Origin: Verrucomicrobiales bacterium
Lineage (GTDB): Bacteria; Verrucomicrobiota; Verrucomicrobiia; Limisphaerales; JACDHS01
Direction of reading: 5' to 3'
Assembly: GCA_028293445.1 (NCBI GenBank)
Contig: JAQGOU010000051.1
Coordinates: 1-40,838, forward strand
Length of the DNA: 40,838 nt
Translations under genes and position numbers: made by a program
Shown: in pieces, positions 25,114-33,919 of the stretch
How positions within the stretch are numbered: position 1 is the first letter of the stretch
How the letters are laid out: each line of letters begins with the position of its first letter
Notes under the pieces: model-generated
Seen by the model: only the letters and a program-made list of their open reading frames with translations
The model's database searches: none
Told to the model about the DNA's origin: nothing

Positions 25114-25658
25114 TTGGCTACTCCCCAAAAGTTGCCATTTTTTGTCCTACCAGCCGCCGGACTTCCTCGGTTGGGAGTTTCCATAAAAACAATCCCATTT
25201 TGCTTCCCCGGAAAAGTTTTACAAATATTTGGAGGTTTCGCCCTCCTCCGAAAAAGTTTCCACAGAAATTTGGCTCCGTCCGGACGCTCGGAAAAACTTT
25301 CTACAGATATTTCAAAGAATTTTGGTTCTGGGAAAAACTTTTTTCGCGAAAATAGTTTTCCCGAGGCCCGGAAAACTCTCCTGCATATATTTCACGGAAT
25401 CCCGGTTCTGGGAAAAGTCTCCCACATATATTTCACGGCATTTTGGCTCCGGGAAAAGGTCGCTGCACGTGAAGAAAAGTTTTCCAGCTCTCCGGAGACG
25501 TGAAATATATGAAATTTCTTTTTCCAGCTCCCGGAAAAATTGTATTTACGTAAATAAATTTTTTCTGAGCGTCCTAAAGGCGCTTCTGACAACAACTTAG
25601 GCATTTTTGTCATTTTCGGCGGATGAAGAATCTACCGGGGAGGAAAAAGACGAAAAAC
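25114..25658. repeat. Dispersed repeat block, copy 2, internal period about 41 bp
   Basis: This is the second copy of the block at 395-935, same orientation, lying between nuoN (+) and a convergent ABC permease gene (-). GAAAA-led units begin at about 25211, 25251, 25291, 25332, 25371, 25412, 25453, 25495 and 25534. The step sizes (40, 40, 41, 39, 41, 41, 42, 39) match copy 1 unit for unit, so the whole block was copied, not just a unit. The terminal palindrome (25534-25565) is kept with 14 of 16 arm positions paired and ends in a T run. Similarity continues through GGCGAAAAAC-like sequence to about 25658. The remaining 105 bp before the permease stop show nothing I can name. Confidence 0.85.
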
Positions 25659-25763
25659 GCCGTTTGTTTTCAGTAACTGAGGCGAAAATTTTTGATCTTT
25701 TGTCCCTAAAAATCTCCTTTTGGGATGTTTCGACGTGTGATCTGGCAGATTTTCCCCCGCTCT

Positions 25764-27407
25764 TCATTCCATCGATGGCCATCGGACTTTATTTAAGGAG
25801 AGGCGAATGATCACGTAGGTGACACTGACCAGAAACGTCTCGATCAATAAGAAAGTCCCCAGGTAATGCGCCGCGTTTGCCGCGATCGCCAATCCGGAGA
25901 TCACGACCGGCATGATCATGTATCCAATCATGCGCAAACCGCGCCCAGCGGCTTTTCCTTCTTCGGTCGGCAACGACAACGGCACGGCGTGGCCACCAAT
26001 CCCAGGGACTAACGCGTAGACCGGCAGCGCAAGCAGGCCCGGTAGAAGCAGCAACAACTGCGAGGTCTGCGGATCCATCAGCCAGACGATCAGGACCAGG
26101 AGAAGGAGCAGGGGTAACGTTAAGAAGCAGAGAACGGCGCGGCGCGCTCCGTGGAAGAGAGGAGTCGGTCCGATCATCGGTGCCGCCCGGAAAATATCCG
26201 CCGCCTGCCATTGCTGGGAATATTGGAGAAGATTTAATCCCATCAAAGGGATGAGACCGAGGTAACCACCGGCGAAGGCGACACCAAAATCATTGCCGCC
26301 ATGTCGTCCGTTTTGTTGCATCAAGAAAATGATCGGCATCACCAGCACCGGTGCGAGTCCTGGATACACCCGCAGTTTCACATCGCGATCGCGGACGAGA
26401 TAGGCGGCGGTCAGCAGAAAGGCGGCGCGGGATATCGAATCTCGCAACCACCAACGCAAGGGTGGAACATTAACGAGGATATCGATCCAACGGCGGCCGA
26501 CCCGCTTGGCTGGACGATTCGAGACGGTCTCATTCAAATTTTGTAATCCCGCCCCGTAATCCTCGGCGAGCTTTCCGAACGCCAACCACAGGACGATTGT
26601 CGTGGCGATGATTCCGCACGCCGCCAACACCCAGGAACCTCCTGAGCCGCGTCCTGACAAGGCGTCGTCAAACCCGGCAAACCAGGCTGGCGGCAGAAGG
26701 CTGATCCACCAGGAATGAACTTGAAGGTGAAGGTTCGTTCCGAACTTACCCAGAAGACGCGGCACGATTTGTCCGCCGGCCACTGCCGCGATGGAGATTA
26801 ACATCTGTGCCGCTGTCATCAGGCCATCCAGTCGTTCGCGCCCAAACCAGCGTAAACAGAGCTGATAAATCAGAACCACGGAACCGGTGCAAAAGAGCGC
26901 CTGCATCACCGTCGAGATCGCGTGGACAATCGGAAAACTCCACCCCGAATCGGGCGCCGCAACACCAATGAAGAAGCCCGTGAGATTGAAAGCACCGGCA
27001 AGCCAAAGCGAAACCTCCACCAGCACGCGGATCTTCGCCCACAACAATGCTTTGGCCGTGATCGGGCGATGCAATAAAATGTCAGCCTCTTCTTTATTAA
27101 AAAGAACTTCACCTGCGGAACTCGCCACAAACATCCCAAGAAACACGAACGTCATCGCGTGCAGGTAGATCGAGAGTGCGAACACCGGCTGACGCAGGAG
27201 ATAGATCGAGAAAAACCCAAACAGCGCGTAGAACAACAGTGTCATCGCCAGCTTTCGGCCGACTGACTTTGGCGCTTTCTCTTTTTGCAATCCGCGTGAA
27301 CTCCGTCCTCGCAAGAACAGGGTGAGAAAAAGCTGACGCAAACTCTTCTCCGTCGAAGGCGCGAAGGCACGGGGCGGCAGAGGTGGAGTCGGCTCAGGTC
27401 CGTTCAT
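25764..27407 (-). CDS. ABC transporter permease, ABC-2-like
   Basis: This 547-residue integral membrane protein has a cytoplasmic proline- and basic-rich N-terminus (about 50 residues) and about twelve hydrophobic helices. The first helix starts near LAMTLLFYALFGFF. The segment EEADILLHRPITAKALLWAKI, here EEADILLHRP then ITAKALLWAKI, resembles the cytoplasmic loop of ABC-2 exporters that contacts the ATPase. Its start overlaps the ATPase stop by 4 bp (ATGA), so the pair is one translationally coupled export system. Substrate cannot be inferred. The long single chain suggests a fused or large-type permease that works as a dimer or with itself. Confidence 0.85.
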   Translation of the reverse strand: MNGPEPTPPLPPRAFAPSTEKSLRQLFLTLFLRGRSSRGLQKEKAPKSVGRKLAMTLLFYALFGFFSIYLLRQPVFALSIYLHAMTFVFLGMFVASSAGEVLFNKEEADILLHRPITAKALLWAKIRVLVEVSLWLAGAFNLTGFFIGVAAPDSGWSFPIVHAISTVMQALFCTGSVVLIYQLCLRWFGRERLDGLMTAAQMLISIAAVAGGQIVPRLLGKFGTNLHLQVHSWWISLLPPAWFAGFDDALSGRGSGGSWVLAACGIIATTIVLWLAFGKLAEDYGAGLQNLNETVSNRPAKRVGRRWIDILVNVPPLRWWLRDSISRAAFLLTAAYLVRDRDVKLRVYPGLAPVLVMPIIFLMQQNGRHGGNDFGVAFAGGYLGLIPLMGLNLLQYSQQWQAADIFRAAPMIGPTPLFHGARRAVLCFLTLPLLLLLVLIVWLMDPQTSQLLLLLPGLLALPVYALVPGIGGHAVPLSLPTEEGKAAGRGLRMIGYMIMPVVISGLAIAANAAHYLGTFLLIETFLVSVTYVIIRLSLNKVRWPSME

Positions 27408-28174
27408 GGGCGGAAGGTTTTGGCGAAATCTTCGGCCCGACGTTCCAGTTCGGTTCCGCCGGTCAATTGTGTGAACAACCGTTCGAGCGTGCCGGAGCTA
27501 TGGCTTGCGACGAGTTCGTCCGGCTTGCCGTCCAGCAACAGTTTACCTTTATCGATGATGATGACCCGGTCACACACGCGTTCCACCACATCGAGAATGT
27601 GTGAGCTGTAGACAATGGTTTTGCCTTCGCGCGCCAGGGTTTGAATCAGCGCTTTGAAACCAACAGCTGCATTCGCATCAAGGCCGTCGAGAGGTTCATC
27701 GAAAAAGACGACGGGCGGATTGTGCAGGAGGGCAGCCGTGATCACGACTTTACGCCGCATCCCTTTCGAATACGCGCCGAGAAGTTTTTCCGTGAGTGTC
27801 GCGAAGCTCAGGTCGAAGAAGGCGATGAACTGTTGGATACGGGCGCGCGCTGGATCTTGTGGGATTCCGTAAAGCGCGGCGACCATCTCCAGGTATTCCA
27901 GGCCGGTTAAAGATTCAAACACCGCACCGGACTCGGGAACGAATCCGACATGACGCTTCACTTCGAGCACATCTTTCTTCAGATCAAACCCGCAGATCGT
28001 CGCGGTCCCGTCGGAGGGTTCAATCATCCCGGTCAGCATTTTGAGAGTGGTCGATTTGCCGGCGCCATTCGGCCCAAGAAATCCGACAATCTGTCCGGCG
28101 GGAATTTCGAGGGAGAGAGCGTCGACCGCGACCTGAGCCCCGAAACGTTTCGTCAGTTTCTGAAGAACAATCAT
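27404..28174 (-). CDS. ABC transporter ATP-binding protein
   Basis: This 256-residue ATPase has the complete set of motifs: Walker A GPNGAGKST (residues 34-42), signature YSKGMRRK in the place of LSGGQ, Walker B VVFFDEPLDGLD, and the switch histidine in SSHILDVVER. It fits the CcmA/NatA-like ABC-2 exporter class, which drives export of drugs, lipids, polysaccharides or ions. It is the first gene of a two-gene operon with the permease downstream. The signature motif is degenerate in the way common for this class, so activity is expected. Confidence 0.93.
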   Translation of the reverse strand: MIVLQKLTKRFGAQVAVDALSLEIPAGQIVGFLGPNGAGKSTTLKMLTGMIEPSDGTATICGFDLKKDVLEVKRHVGFVPESGAVFESLTGLEYLEMVAALYGIPQDPARARIQQFIAFFDLSFATLTEKLLGAYSKGMRRKVVITAALLHNPPVVFFDEPLDGLDANAAVGFKALIQTLAREGKTIVYSSHILDVVERVCDRVIIIDKGKLLLDGKPDELVASHSSGTLERLFTQLTGGTELERRAEDFAKTFRP

Positions 28175-28275
28175 AGATGCCGTGAGACTTATGTAGTCGT
28201 GACGCAGTTTTTACGATAAAAAAGAAAACACGAAGAGGGAAAAGCTGGCAGGCGATAAATCATTTGCTGCTATTT

Positions 28276-28653
28276 CTAATGGCTCTCACGTAGAACAGAG
28301 GCTGCATCTCTAGCGTCTTGTTTTTTTGAATAGATGACGACTGTCCCGATTATGTTGTCCTTTGCGTCGACATGACGGCTACCCCACACCCCGGGCTGCG
28401 TTGTTGTGCCATCTGGACGCCGAAATAAAATCCGATTGCCGCGATTGGTGACGTATAACGCGTCGATCTCTTTCTGGGTCTTCCCGCGGAAATGAATAAT
28501 CATGTTTACGTTTGGTTCCGCGCCAACGACCCGCACCGATTTTGAATCCACATCAGTCGGTCCAAGTATCAGTGCCGGACGATCCTCGGCACTGACAAAA
28601 AAGGCAGTGAGCGATGAAATAACTAAAATTGCATAAGTGATTCGCATAGGCAT
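28276..28653 (-). CDS. Small secreted protein, unknown function
   Basis: This 125-residue protein has a clear signal peptide (RITYAILVISSLTAFFVSA, cleavage before EDRPAL), so the mature protein has about 103 residues and is exported. ATG codons at 28653 and 28647 are both possible starts; neither has a strong ribosome-binding site. The mature part has no cysteines and reads like a small beta-rich domain (RVVGAEPNVNMIIHFRGKT, NIIGTVVIYSKK). No family is recognised. It is divergent from the D-cysteine desulfhydrase gene, with 90 bp between the starts. Confidence 0.7.
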   Translation of the reverse strand: MPMRITYAILVISSLTAFFVSAEDRPALILGPTDVDSKSVRVVGAEPNVNMIIHFRGKTQKEIDALYVTNRGNRILFRRPDGTTTQPGVWGSRHVDAKDNIIGTVVIYSKKQDARDAASVLRESH

Positions 28654-28743
28654 GGAACATTGGACTGTCTCTAAAGTTGCGGAAAAGATTGTCCCTCTCG
28701 GTCGGAGGCTGACTTTCTCTTAATCTCCTGCTCTTAATGTCCT

Positions 28744-29766
28744 ATGAATTATCCACCGCGCTTGACGTTGGCCAACTTGCCGACGCCGATTCATAAACTG
28801 GAAAGACTGTCGGCTGAGGTCGGCAAAGAGATTTATGTCTGGCGCGATGACATGACCGGCTCGGTTGAATCCGGAAACAAAGTGCGCAAACTGGAATTTC
28901 TTTTAGCGGATGCCATGGCGAAGGGCGCCACGCGCATTATTACTGCGGGCGGATTCCAATCCAACCACACCCGCGCCACCGCTTACTGCGCACGCCGACT
29001 CGGTTTGGAAGTTTCAATCATCGTTCGCGAACCGAAGACCGGGTTCAAGCCGCAGGAAATTCCGACTGGCAATTTATTGCTCAATCAAATCACCGGAGCC
29101 GAGTTGCAATTTGTTCCCTTTGCCGAATATCAGGCTCTGGGCGGATACGGGCCACTCTTGGAACGTGCCGATGAGCAGTGGCGTCAACGCGGCGAAAAGA
29201 CCTACGTCATTGGTGAAGGGGGCAGTCAACCGCTGGGTTGTTTTGGTTACATCTATGGTGTCGAGCAGATGCTTTCGCTGTGGCCGAAGGTTGCCGGTAC
29301 GAAATTTCCCGATTCGTTGTTTTGCGCGGACGGCTCGGGAGGAACGCACGGCGGTTTGCATCTCGGCTATGAATTGAATGGCCTCTCCACGAATGCGATC
29401 TGGGCCGTCAACGTTTGTGACTCCGCGGAGTATTTCCAAAAACGAGTCGGCAAACTCATTGAGGATACCGCGCAACAATTTAATCTACGCTCAATCAACC
29501 GCGAGTTGCAGGTATTGGATGGACACTTTGGCACGGGCTACGGAATTGCCACCGATGAGGATTTACGTTTCTACGCGCGTCTGGCGAAACAAGAAGGCGT
29601 TCTCCTCGATCCGACCTACACCGGCAAAGCTTTCCGCGGCATGCTCGCCGAAATCAAACGCGCGCCGGATCGTTTTGGTAAAAAGATTCTTTTCCTCCAT
29701 TCCGGTGGAACGTTTGGAACGTTTGCCTTGCAGGAGCAATATGCCCGGGCACTGGCGGCCGCTTGA
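28744..29766 (+). CDS. D-cysteine desulfhydrase / ACC deaminase family PLP enzyme
   Basis: This 340-residue fold-type II pyridoxal-phosphate enzyme is related to D-cysteine desulfhydrase (D-cysteine to pyruvate, H2S and ammonia) and to 1-aminocyclopropane-1-carboxylate deaminase. The PLP lysine is Lys46 in VESGNKVRKLEF. The phosphate- and substrate-binding region GGFQSNHTRATAYCA and the glycine-rich EGGSQPLGCFGYI are typical. The final segment FLHSGGTFGTFALQ is a family mark. The sequence does not settle the substrate; D-cysteine is the most frequent one in bacterial members of this length. Confidence 0.88.
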   Translation: MNYPPRLTLANLPTPIHKLERLSAEVGKEIYVWRDDMTGSVESGNKVRKLEFLLADAMAKGATRIITAGGFQSNHTRATAYCARRLGLEVSIIVREPKTGFKPQEIPTGNLLLNQITGAELQFVPFAEYQALGGYGPLLERADEQWRQRGEKTYVIGEGGSQPLGCFGYIYGVEQMLSLWPKVAGTKFPDSLFCADGSGGTHGGLHLGYELNGLSTNAIWAVNVCDSAEYFQKRVGKLIEDTAQQFNLRSINRELQVLDGHFGTGYGIATDEDLRFYARLAKQEGVLLDPTYTGKAFRGMLAEIKRAPDRFGKKILFLHSGGTFGTFALQEQYARALAAA

Positions 29767-29888
29767 AACAAGCCAGCACAGAGAAAGCCGAGTGCGAAGA
29801 TGAACGCTTTTTCATGTTCTTTTCACTCAGCGTTAATCAATTGCCTGCTAACGTTGCCCTCGTTCGTAAATTAAAACTTAGAAAAAAA

Positions 29889-30563
29889 ATGAAGATCACT
29901 AAATTCGTTCGTTTGTTCGCTGTGGCGCTTTTGGCGGGAGCCGTAAGCTTTTCTGCCTCGGCTAAAGATCAAAAAGCCCTCGAAGCTGAAGCAAAGATTT
30001 CAAAAGCTGATGCCGAGAAGATCGCTTTGGAAAAAGTTCCGGGCGGCAAAATTAAAGAAGGCGGATTGGAAGAAGAGAAAGGCAAGCTGATCTGGTCTTT
30101 CGACATTGCGACCAAAGGCAGCAAAAACATCACCGAAATCGCTATTGATGCAAAGACCGGTGAGATCATTGCCGTGGACGTTGAGACTCCAAAGGATGAA
30201 GCCAAGGAAGCGAAGGTTGACGCGCACGAAAAGAAACAAAAGGCGCTCGAGGCTAAAGCAAAGCTTTCGAAGGCTGATGCCGAAAAGATAGCTTTGAAAA
30301 AAGTTCCCGGCGGCAAAATTAGAGAAGGCGAACTGGAAGAAGAAAAGGGCAAGCTGATCTGGTCCTTCGATGTAGCCACCGACGGCAGCAAGAACATCAC
30401 GGAAGTGAACATCGACGCCATCACGGGTAAAGTCATCGCGGTCGACGTTGAGACTCCTAAGGACGAAGCCAAGGAAGCAAAAGCGGACGCCAAGGAAAAG
30501 AAGGCGGCCAAAAAGGGAAAGAAACAGAAAACGGAAAAAACTGAAGGCGACGAGAAGAAATAG
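29889..30563 (+). CDS. Secreted tandem PepSY-domain protein
   Basis: This 224-residue protein starts at the ATG at 29889, which places a signal peptide (ITKFVRLFAVALLAGAVSF, cleavage after SASA) at the front; the open frame from 29763 adds an unrelated leader. The mature protein has two nearly identical PepSY units. Each begins SKADAEKIALxKVPGGKI, continues with EEEKGKLIWSFD, then GSKNITE, and ends VIAVDVETPKDEAKEAK or IIAVDVETPKDEAKEAK. A Lys-rich tail closes the chain. PepSY domains bind peptides or protease propeptides and often modulate sensor kinases. The gene lies upstream of a two-component system on the same strand. The high identity of the units points to a recent internal duplication. 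Confidence 0.88.
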   Translation: MKITKFVRLFAVALLAGAVSFSASAKDQKALEAEAKISKADAEKIALEKVPGGKIKEGGLEEEKGKLIWSFDIATKGSKNITEIAIDAKTGEIIAVDVETPKDEAKEAKVDAHEKKQKALEAKAKLSKADAEKIALKKVPGGKIREGELEEEKGKLIWSFDVATDGSKNITEVNIDAITGKVIAVDVETPKDEAKEAKADAKEKKAAKKGKKQKTEKTEGDEKK

Positions 30564-30573
30564 ATTTGATAAC

Positions 30574-30607
30574 AGAAACCGTCGGCGAACACTCGCTGGC
30601 GGTTTCT
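30574..30607 (+). terminator. Probable intrinsic terminator after the PepSY gene
   Basis: AGAAACCGTCGGCGA and TCGCTGGCGGTTTCT form a 15-bp stem with a four-base ACAC loop. The two non-Watson-Crick positions would be G-U pairs in RNA. The U run after the stem is weak (TCTTCGTTT). It begins 11 bp after the PepSY stop codon and would separate that gene from the following HEAT-like gene. Confidence 0.65.
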
Positions 30608-30767
30608 TCGTTTCGGACAGCAAAGTCTCGGCAGCAGGTGAAACATCCAGGCGATTCAAACAATCGCGAACATGACGGAGAATTAATGCCACATTCATCG
30701 TGATGAGCAGGTTGTCGTGTTAGATTCTTAACGTTGGCAAGTTAATGACGATCAAAACAAACCTGCA

Positions 30768-31976
30768 GTGAAAAAAACTATTTCCATTTTGGCGGCTGCT
30801 GTTCTCGGCGGAGCTGTTAGCTTTTTTGTCGCCACGGATCGCCAGATCAAACTGGATGCAGCCCGTTTGCTCGCGGAAAAGGCCGCATGGGATAAAGAGA
30901 AGGCCGCGTTGGAATCCGCTTTGGGCGCGGCGCAAGGAAAGCTCGGACAGGTGAAAACAATTTCTCCACGCACCGAGATCGTGGAGGTCGCCAAGAAATT
31001 ATCAGCCAAGGAAATCATCGCCACGCTCAAGACCATTCGGGTCACGGCGCGCGAAACGAAAAATGCCCGGCAGGCGATTCAACAATTGGAAAATCTCGTT
31101 GAACTCGGCCCTGATGCGCTTCCCGAGATTCAGGCATTTCTCACGACGCAGGAAGAGATCGATTACGATCCGTCCATCTTTGGTTCCTGGAAAGTTTCCA
31201 AGGACGGCAATGTTCCTACCGATTTCATTTTTCCACCCTCGTTACGCTTTGGACTCTTTGACGTGGTGCGCCAAATAGGCAGCGTTCAGGCTGAAACTAT
31301 TTTATCGGATACCTTGCGCGTGACTGGTCGCGGGGTGGAATTGGCTTATCTCACGCGCGTTCTGCACCAGATCGCCCCGTTCAAGTATCGGGATCTCGCC
31401 GTCGGTGCCGCCAAAGATTTACTGAACTCTCCGGTGAATACGAATCCCGCGAGCGCACTCGACAAATTTGAACGTAATTATCTTTTTGGCGTGCTCGCCT
31501 TTTACAACGACGCCTCGCTCGCGCAACAGGCCCAGGCACAACTCGTGCAGAGTGACGGCAAGGTGGACAAGGGTGCGCTGCAATATTTACAAAGCACCCT
31601 CGGAGCCGAGGTTATTCCCGCCATCGCGCAGATTTACGAGGATAGCCGCCTGACCAACGGCGCACAGAAAGAACCGCTCGCCCGCCTGGCGCTGACTTTT
31701 GCCGGACAAAATGCTCAGGCCGACGCTCTTTGGCGCACGGCGATTAATGATAAGTCCATTCCGACCGACGCCCGTCGCGAATTGGTCGAGGATTTGAACC
31801 AGGACGGCTTGAACGAAAAGGCACCGACCGAGCGCGACTACGCCATCATGCGCAAGCGCCTGGATTTAATTGAAAAAAACCGTAGCGACGCCGATTCGAA
31901 ACCTATCGCCGACGCCTTTACCGAAGCCGCAAAGGATTTAAACGAAATGCTCGCGAAGGCGCCGAAGCCTCAATAA
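30768..31976 (+). CDS. Membrane-anchored or exported HEAT-like repeat protein
   Basis: This 402-residue protein starts with GTG. The N-terminus KKTISILAAAVLGGAVSFFV is a signal anchor resembling the signal peptide of the PepSY protein upstream (both contain the run GAVSF). A coiled-coil stretch of about 40 residues follows (LAEKAAWDKEKAALESALGA). The rest is all-helical with HEAT-like pairs (QAIQQLENLVELGPDALPEI and similar), but no catalytic motif. It precedes the response regulator by 12 bp and is likely cotranscribed with the two-component system. No specific function can be given. Confidence 0.75.
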   Translation: MKKTISILAAAVLGGAVSFFVATDRQIKLDAARLLAEKAAWDKEKAALESALGAAQGKLGQVKTISPRTEIVEVAKKLSAKEIIATLKTIRVTARETKNARQAIQQLENLVELGPDALPEIQAFLTTQEEIDYDPSIFGSWKVSKDGNVPTDFIFPPSLRFGLFDVVRQIGSVQAETILSDTLRVTGRGVELAYLTRVLHQIAPFKYRDLAVGAAKDLLNSPVNTNPASALDKFERNYLFGVLAFYNDASLAQQAQAQLVQSDGKVDKGALQYLQSTLGAEVIPAIAQIYEDSRLTNGAQKEPLARLALTFAGQNAQADALWRTAINDKSIPTDARRELVEDLNQDGLNEKAPTERDYAIMRKRLDLIEKNRSDADSKPIADAFTEAAKDLNEMLAKAPKPQ

Positions 31977-31988
31977 AATAACGTCATC

Positions 31989-32663
31989 ATGCGCGTCCTT
32001 GTTGTTGAAGACGAAAAGAAAACCGCCTCATTCATCCGGCGCGCATTGCAAGGCGAAGGCTTCACAGTGGAAGTGGTGAATCGCGGTGACGACGGATTGA
32101 TGCTCGCGAGCACCGAAGCTTATGACGCCATTGTCCTCGATATCATGTTGCCCGGACGCGATGGCCTCAGCGTTCTGCGCCAACTCCGTGAGCGCAAAAA
32201 GAAAACGCCCATCCTCCTTCTTTCTGCGAGAGGCGAACTCAACGAACGCGTCGATGGATTAAACGCCGGCGCCGACGATTATCTCGCCAAACCTTTTGCC
32301 CTCGCCGAGTTGATCGCCCGGGTGCGGGCGCTCACCCGGCGCGGTGACGAGAATAAATCGATGTCCCTGCGCGTGGCTGATCTCTCCCTGGATATTCTAA
32401 AACGCGAAGCGCAACGGGGTGTCACGAGACTTGATTTGACCACACGCGAATTCCGTTTGCTGGAATATCTTATGCGCACTCACGGCCGGATCTGCGGGCG
32501 CATGGCGATCCTCGAAAACGTCTGGGAATATGATTTCGATCCCGGGACAAATATCGTTGATGTTTACATCCGCCGTTTGCGGGAAAAGATTGACGACAAT
32601 CATGAACCCAAACTGCTCCATACCGTCCGCGGCGCCGGTTACGTGCTGAAAGATCAGCCATGA
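31989..32663 (+). CDS. Response regulator, OmpR/PhoB family
   Basis: This 224-residue regulator has a receiver domain (residues 1-115) with the acidic pair Glu7-Asp8, phosphoacceptor Asp51 (IVLDIMLPGRDG), Ser79 (LLLSARG) and Lys101 (DDYLAKPF). It has a winged-helix DNA-binding domain (about 130-222) with LTTREFRLLEYLMRTHGRI and the VDVYIRRLREKID recognition region. Its stop overlaps the kinase start by 4 bp (ATGA). The similarity is closest to the CopR/CusR-like group. Targets are unknown, but the upstream envelope genes are natural candidates. Confidence 0.95.
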   Translation: MRVLVVEDEKKTASFIRRALQGEGFTVEVVNRGDDGLMLASTEAYDAIVLDIMLPGRDGLSVLRQLRERKKKTPILLLSARGELNERVDGLNAGADDYLAKPFALAELIARVRALTRRGDENKSMSLRVADLSLDILKREAQRGVTRLDLTTREFRLLEYLMRTHGRICGRMAILENVWEYDFDPGTNIVDVYIRRLREKIDDNHEPKLLHTVRGAGYVLKDQP

Positions 32664-33733
32664 CCATTCGCACTCGGCTCACTCTTTGGTATGCGGGGAT
32701 TCTGTTTGTTTCCGCGCTGTTGATTGGGACGTGGTCTTTTTACGAACTGCGCGAGGATAAATCTCACGCGGCTCCGGCCGAGGCGAACGAAGAACGTGAA
32801 GAAGCAGAAGGATTCAATGACGCGTTAAAAATCTTTTTCATTTGCGGACTGCCAGCCGCACTTATCGGCCTCGGCGGCGGTTGGTTTCTAATGCGCAAAG
32901 CCCTGGCTCCGGTATCAGCTCTGACAGCTGCGGCTGCGAAAATCAATGAGCGCAACTTGCGCGATCCGATGGCTCGTTCCGGGAATGGCGACGAGCTGGA
33001 TCGGCTCACCGAAGTTTTCAACGGCATGACGGCGCGGCTCGACCATTCGTTCCAACGCATTCGCGAATTTACGTTGCATGCCTCCCACGAACTGAAGACG
33101 CCGCTCACAGTCATGCGCGGCGAGATTGAAATTGCTCTCGCGGAAGAAACTCTTCTCCCCTCGCAACGTGAGCGACTCCTGAGTCAGCTTGACGAACTGG
33201 AGCGGCTCACAAAGATCGTGGACGGCCTGACCCTGTTGACAAAAGCCGATGCTGGACAGATCGCCCTGAAAAAGGAACCCGTGCGCCTCGAAGAATTGCT
33301 GCGGGACGCTTACGAAGACGCCAAAATTTTGGCGCAAACCAAGCAGATATCGGTCTGCCTCGACAAATGCGACGAGGCGCTCGTCGATGGGGATCGACAT
33401 CGTTTGCGGCAGTTGCTCCTGAATCTCACGGATAATGCGATCAAGTATAATGAACCCAAAGGCCAGGTGATTCTTTCCCTGGTGCGAAAGGATGGCGCTG
33501 CGGAAATTGAGGTCAGCAACAGCGGCGCTGGTATTCCCGCTGACGTTTTATCACGAGTCTTCGATCGTTTTTTCCGTGTGGATGAAAGTCACAACAACTC
33601 TGTGGACGGTTGCGGCCTCGGCTTGAGTATCGCCAAGTGGATTGTTGATGCGCACGGCGGAAGTATTGCTGTCGCCTCCGAAGCGGGTAAGCGGACCATG
33701 GTCACAGTGCGTTTACCACGCGCGACGAACTGA
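32660..33733 (+). CDS. Sensor histidine kinase
   Basis: This 357-residue kinase has two membrane helices (about residues 10-28 and 57-78), giving a very short periplasmic loop of about 30 acidic residues. A HAMP domain follows, then the dimerisation/phosphoacceptor helix with His143 (ASHELKTPLTVMRGE). The ATP-binding domain has an N box (NLTDNAIKYNEPKG) and G boxes (GAGIPADVLSRVFDRFFR, GCGLGLSIAKWIVDAHGG). The minute sensor loop makes direct ligand binding unlikely. Sensing through a partner such as the PepSY protein upstream is a reasonable guess. Confidence 0.95.
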   Translation: MTIRTRLTLWYAGILFVSALLIGTWSFYELREDKSHAAPAEANEEREEAEGFNDALKIFFICGLPAALIGLGGGWFLMRKALAPVSALTAAAAKINERNLRDPMARSGNGDELDRLTEVFNGMTARLDHSFQRIREFTLHASHELKTPLTVMRGEIEIALAEETLLPSQRERLLSQLDELERLTKIVDGLTLLTKADAGQIALKKEPVRLEELLRDAYEDAKILAQTKQISVCLDKCDEALVDGDRHRLRQLLLNLTDNAIKYNEPKGQVILSLVRKDGAAEIEVSNSGAGIPADVLSRVFDRFFRVDESHNNSVDGCGLGLSIAKWIVDAHGGSIAVASEAGKRTMVTVRLPRATN

Positions 33734-33763
33734 ATCCTACCGGGAAAGCGGAAAACTGGAAGT

Positions 33764-33837
33764 TGGCTGTCCGACATGGATTCGAACCATGACAAATGCC
33801 TCCAAAGGGCATTGTGCTACCATTACACCATCGGACA
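33764..33837 (-). tRNA. tRNA-Gln (anticodon TTG)
   Basis: The minus strand folds as a standard tRNA. The acceptor stem is TGTCCGA/TCGGACA, the D arm contains TAATGGTAG, the anticodon stem is ATGCC/GGCAT with loop CTTTGGA (anticodon TTG, glutamine), and the T arm is CATGG/CCATG around TTCGAAT. The discriminator base is G and the CCA end is encoded. It lies 82 bp downstream of dnaJ on the same strand and may be part of that transcript. Confidence 0.95.
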
Positions 33838-33919
33838 ACGGGCAGTAAATTTACGCGATCGCCGTAAAACGCCAAGAGAAATTTCTCCGATTAACGTTTG
33901 CGGCTTTTTTGGTCAGTTC

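Noticed and set aside
29969-30698. Long minus-strand reading frames opposite the PepSY gene
   Set aside because: They are Phe/Ser/Leu-rich shadows of a Lys/Glu-rich coding sequence, with no start signal or recognisable domain.
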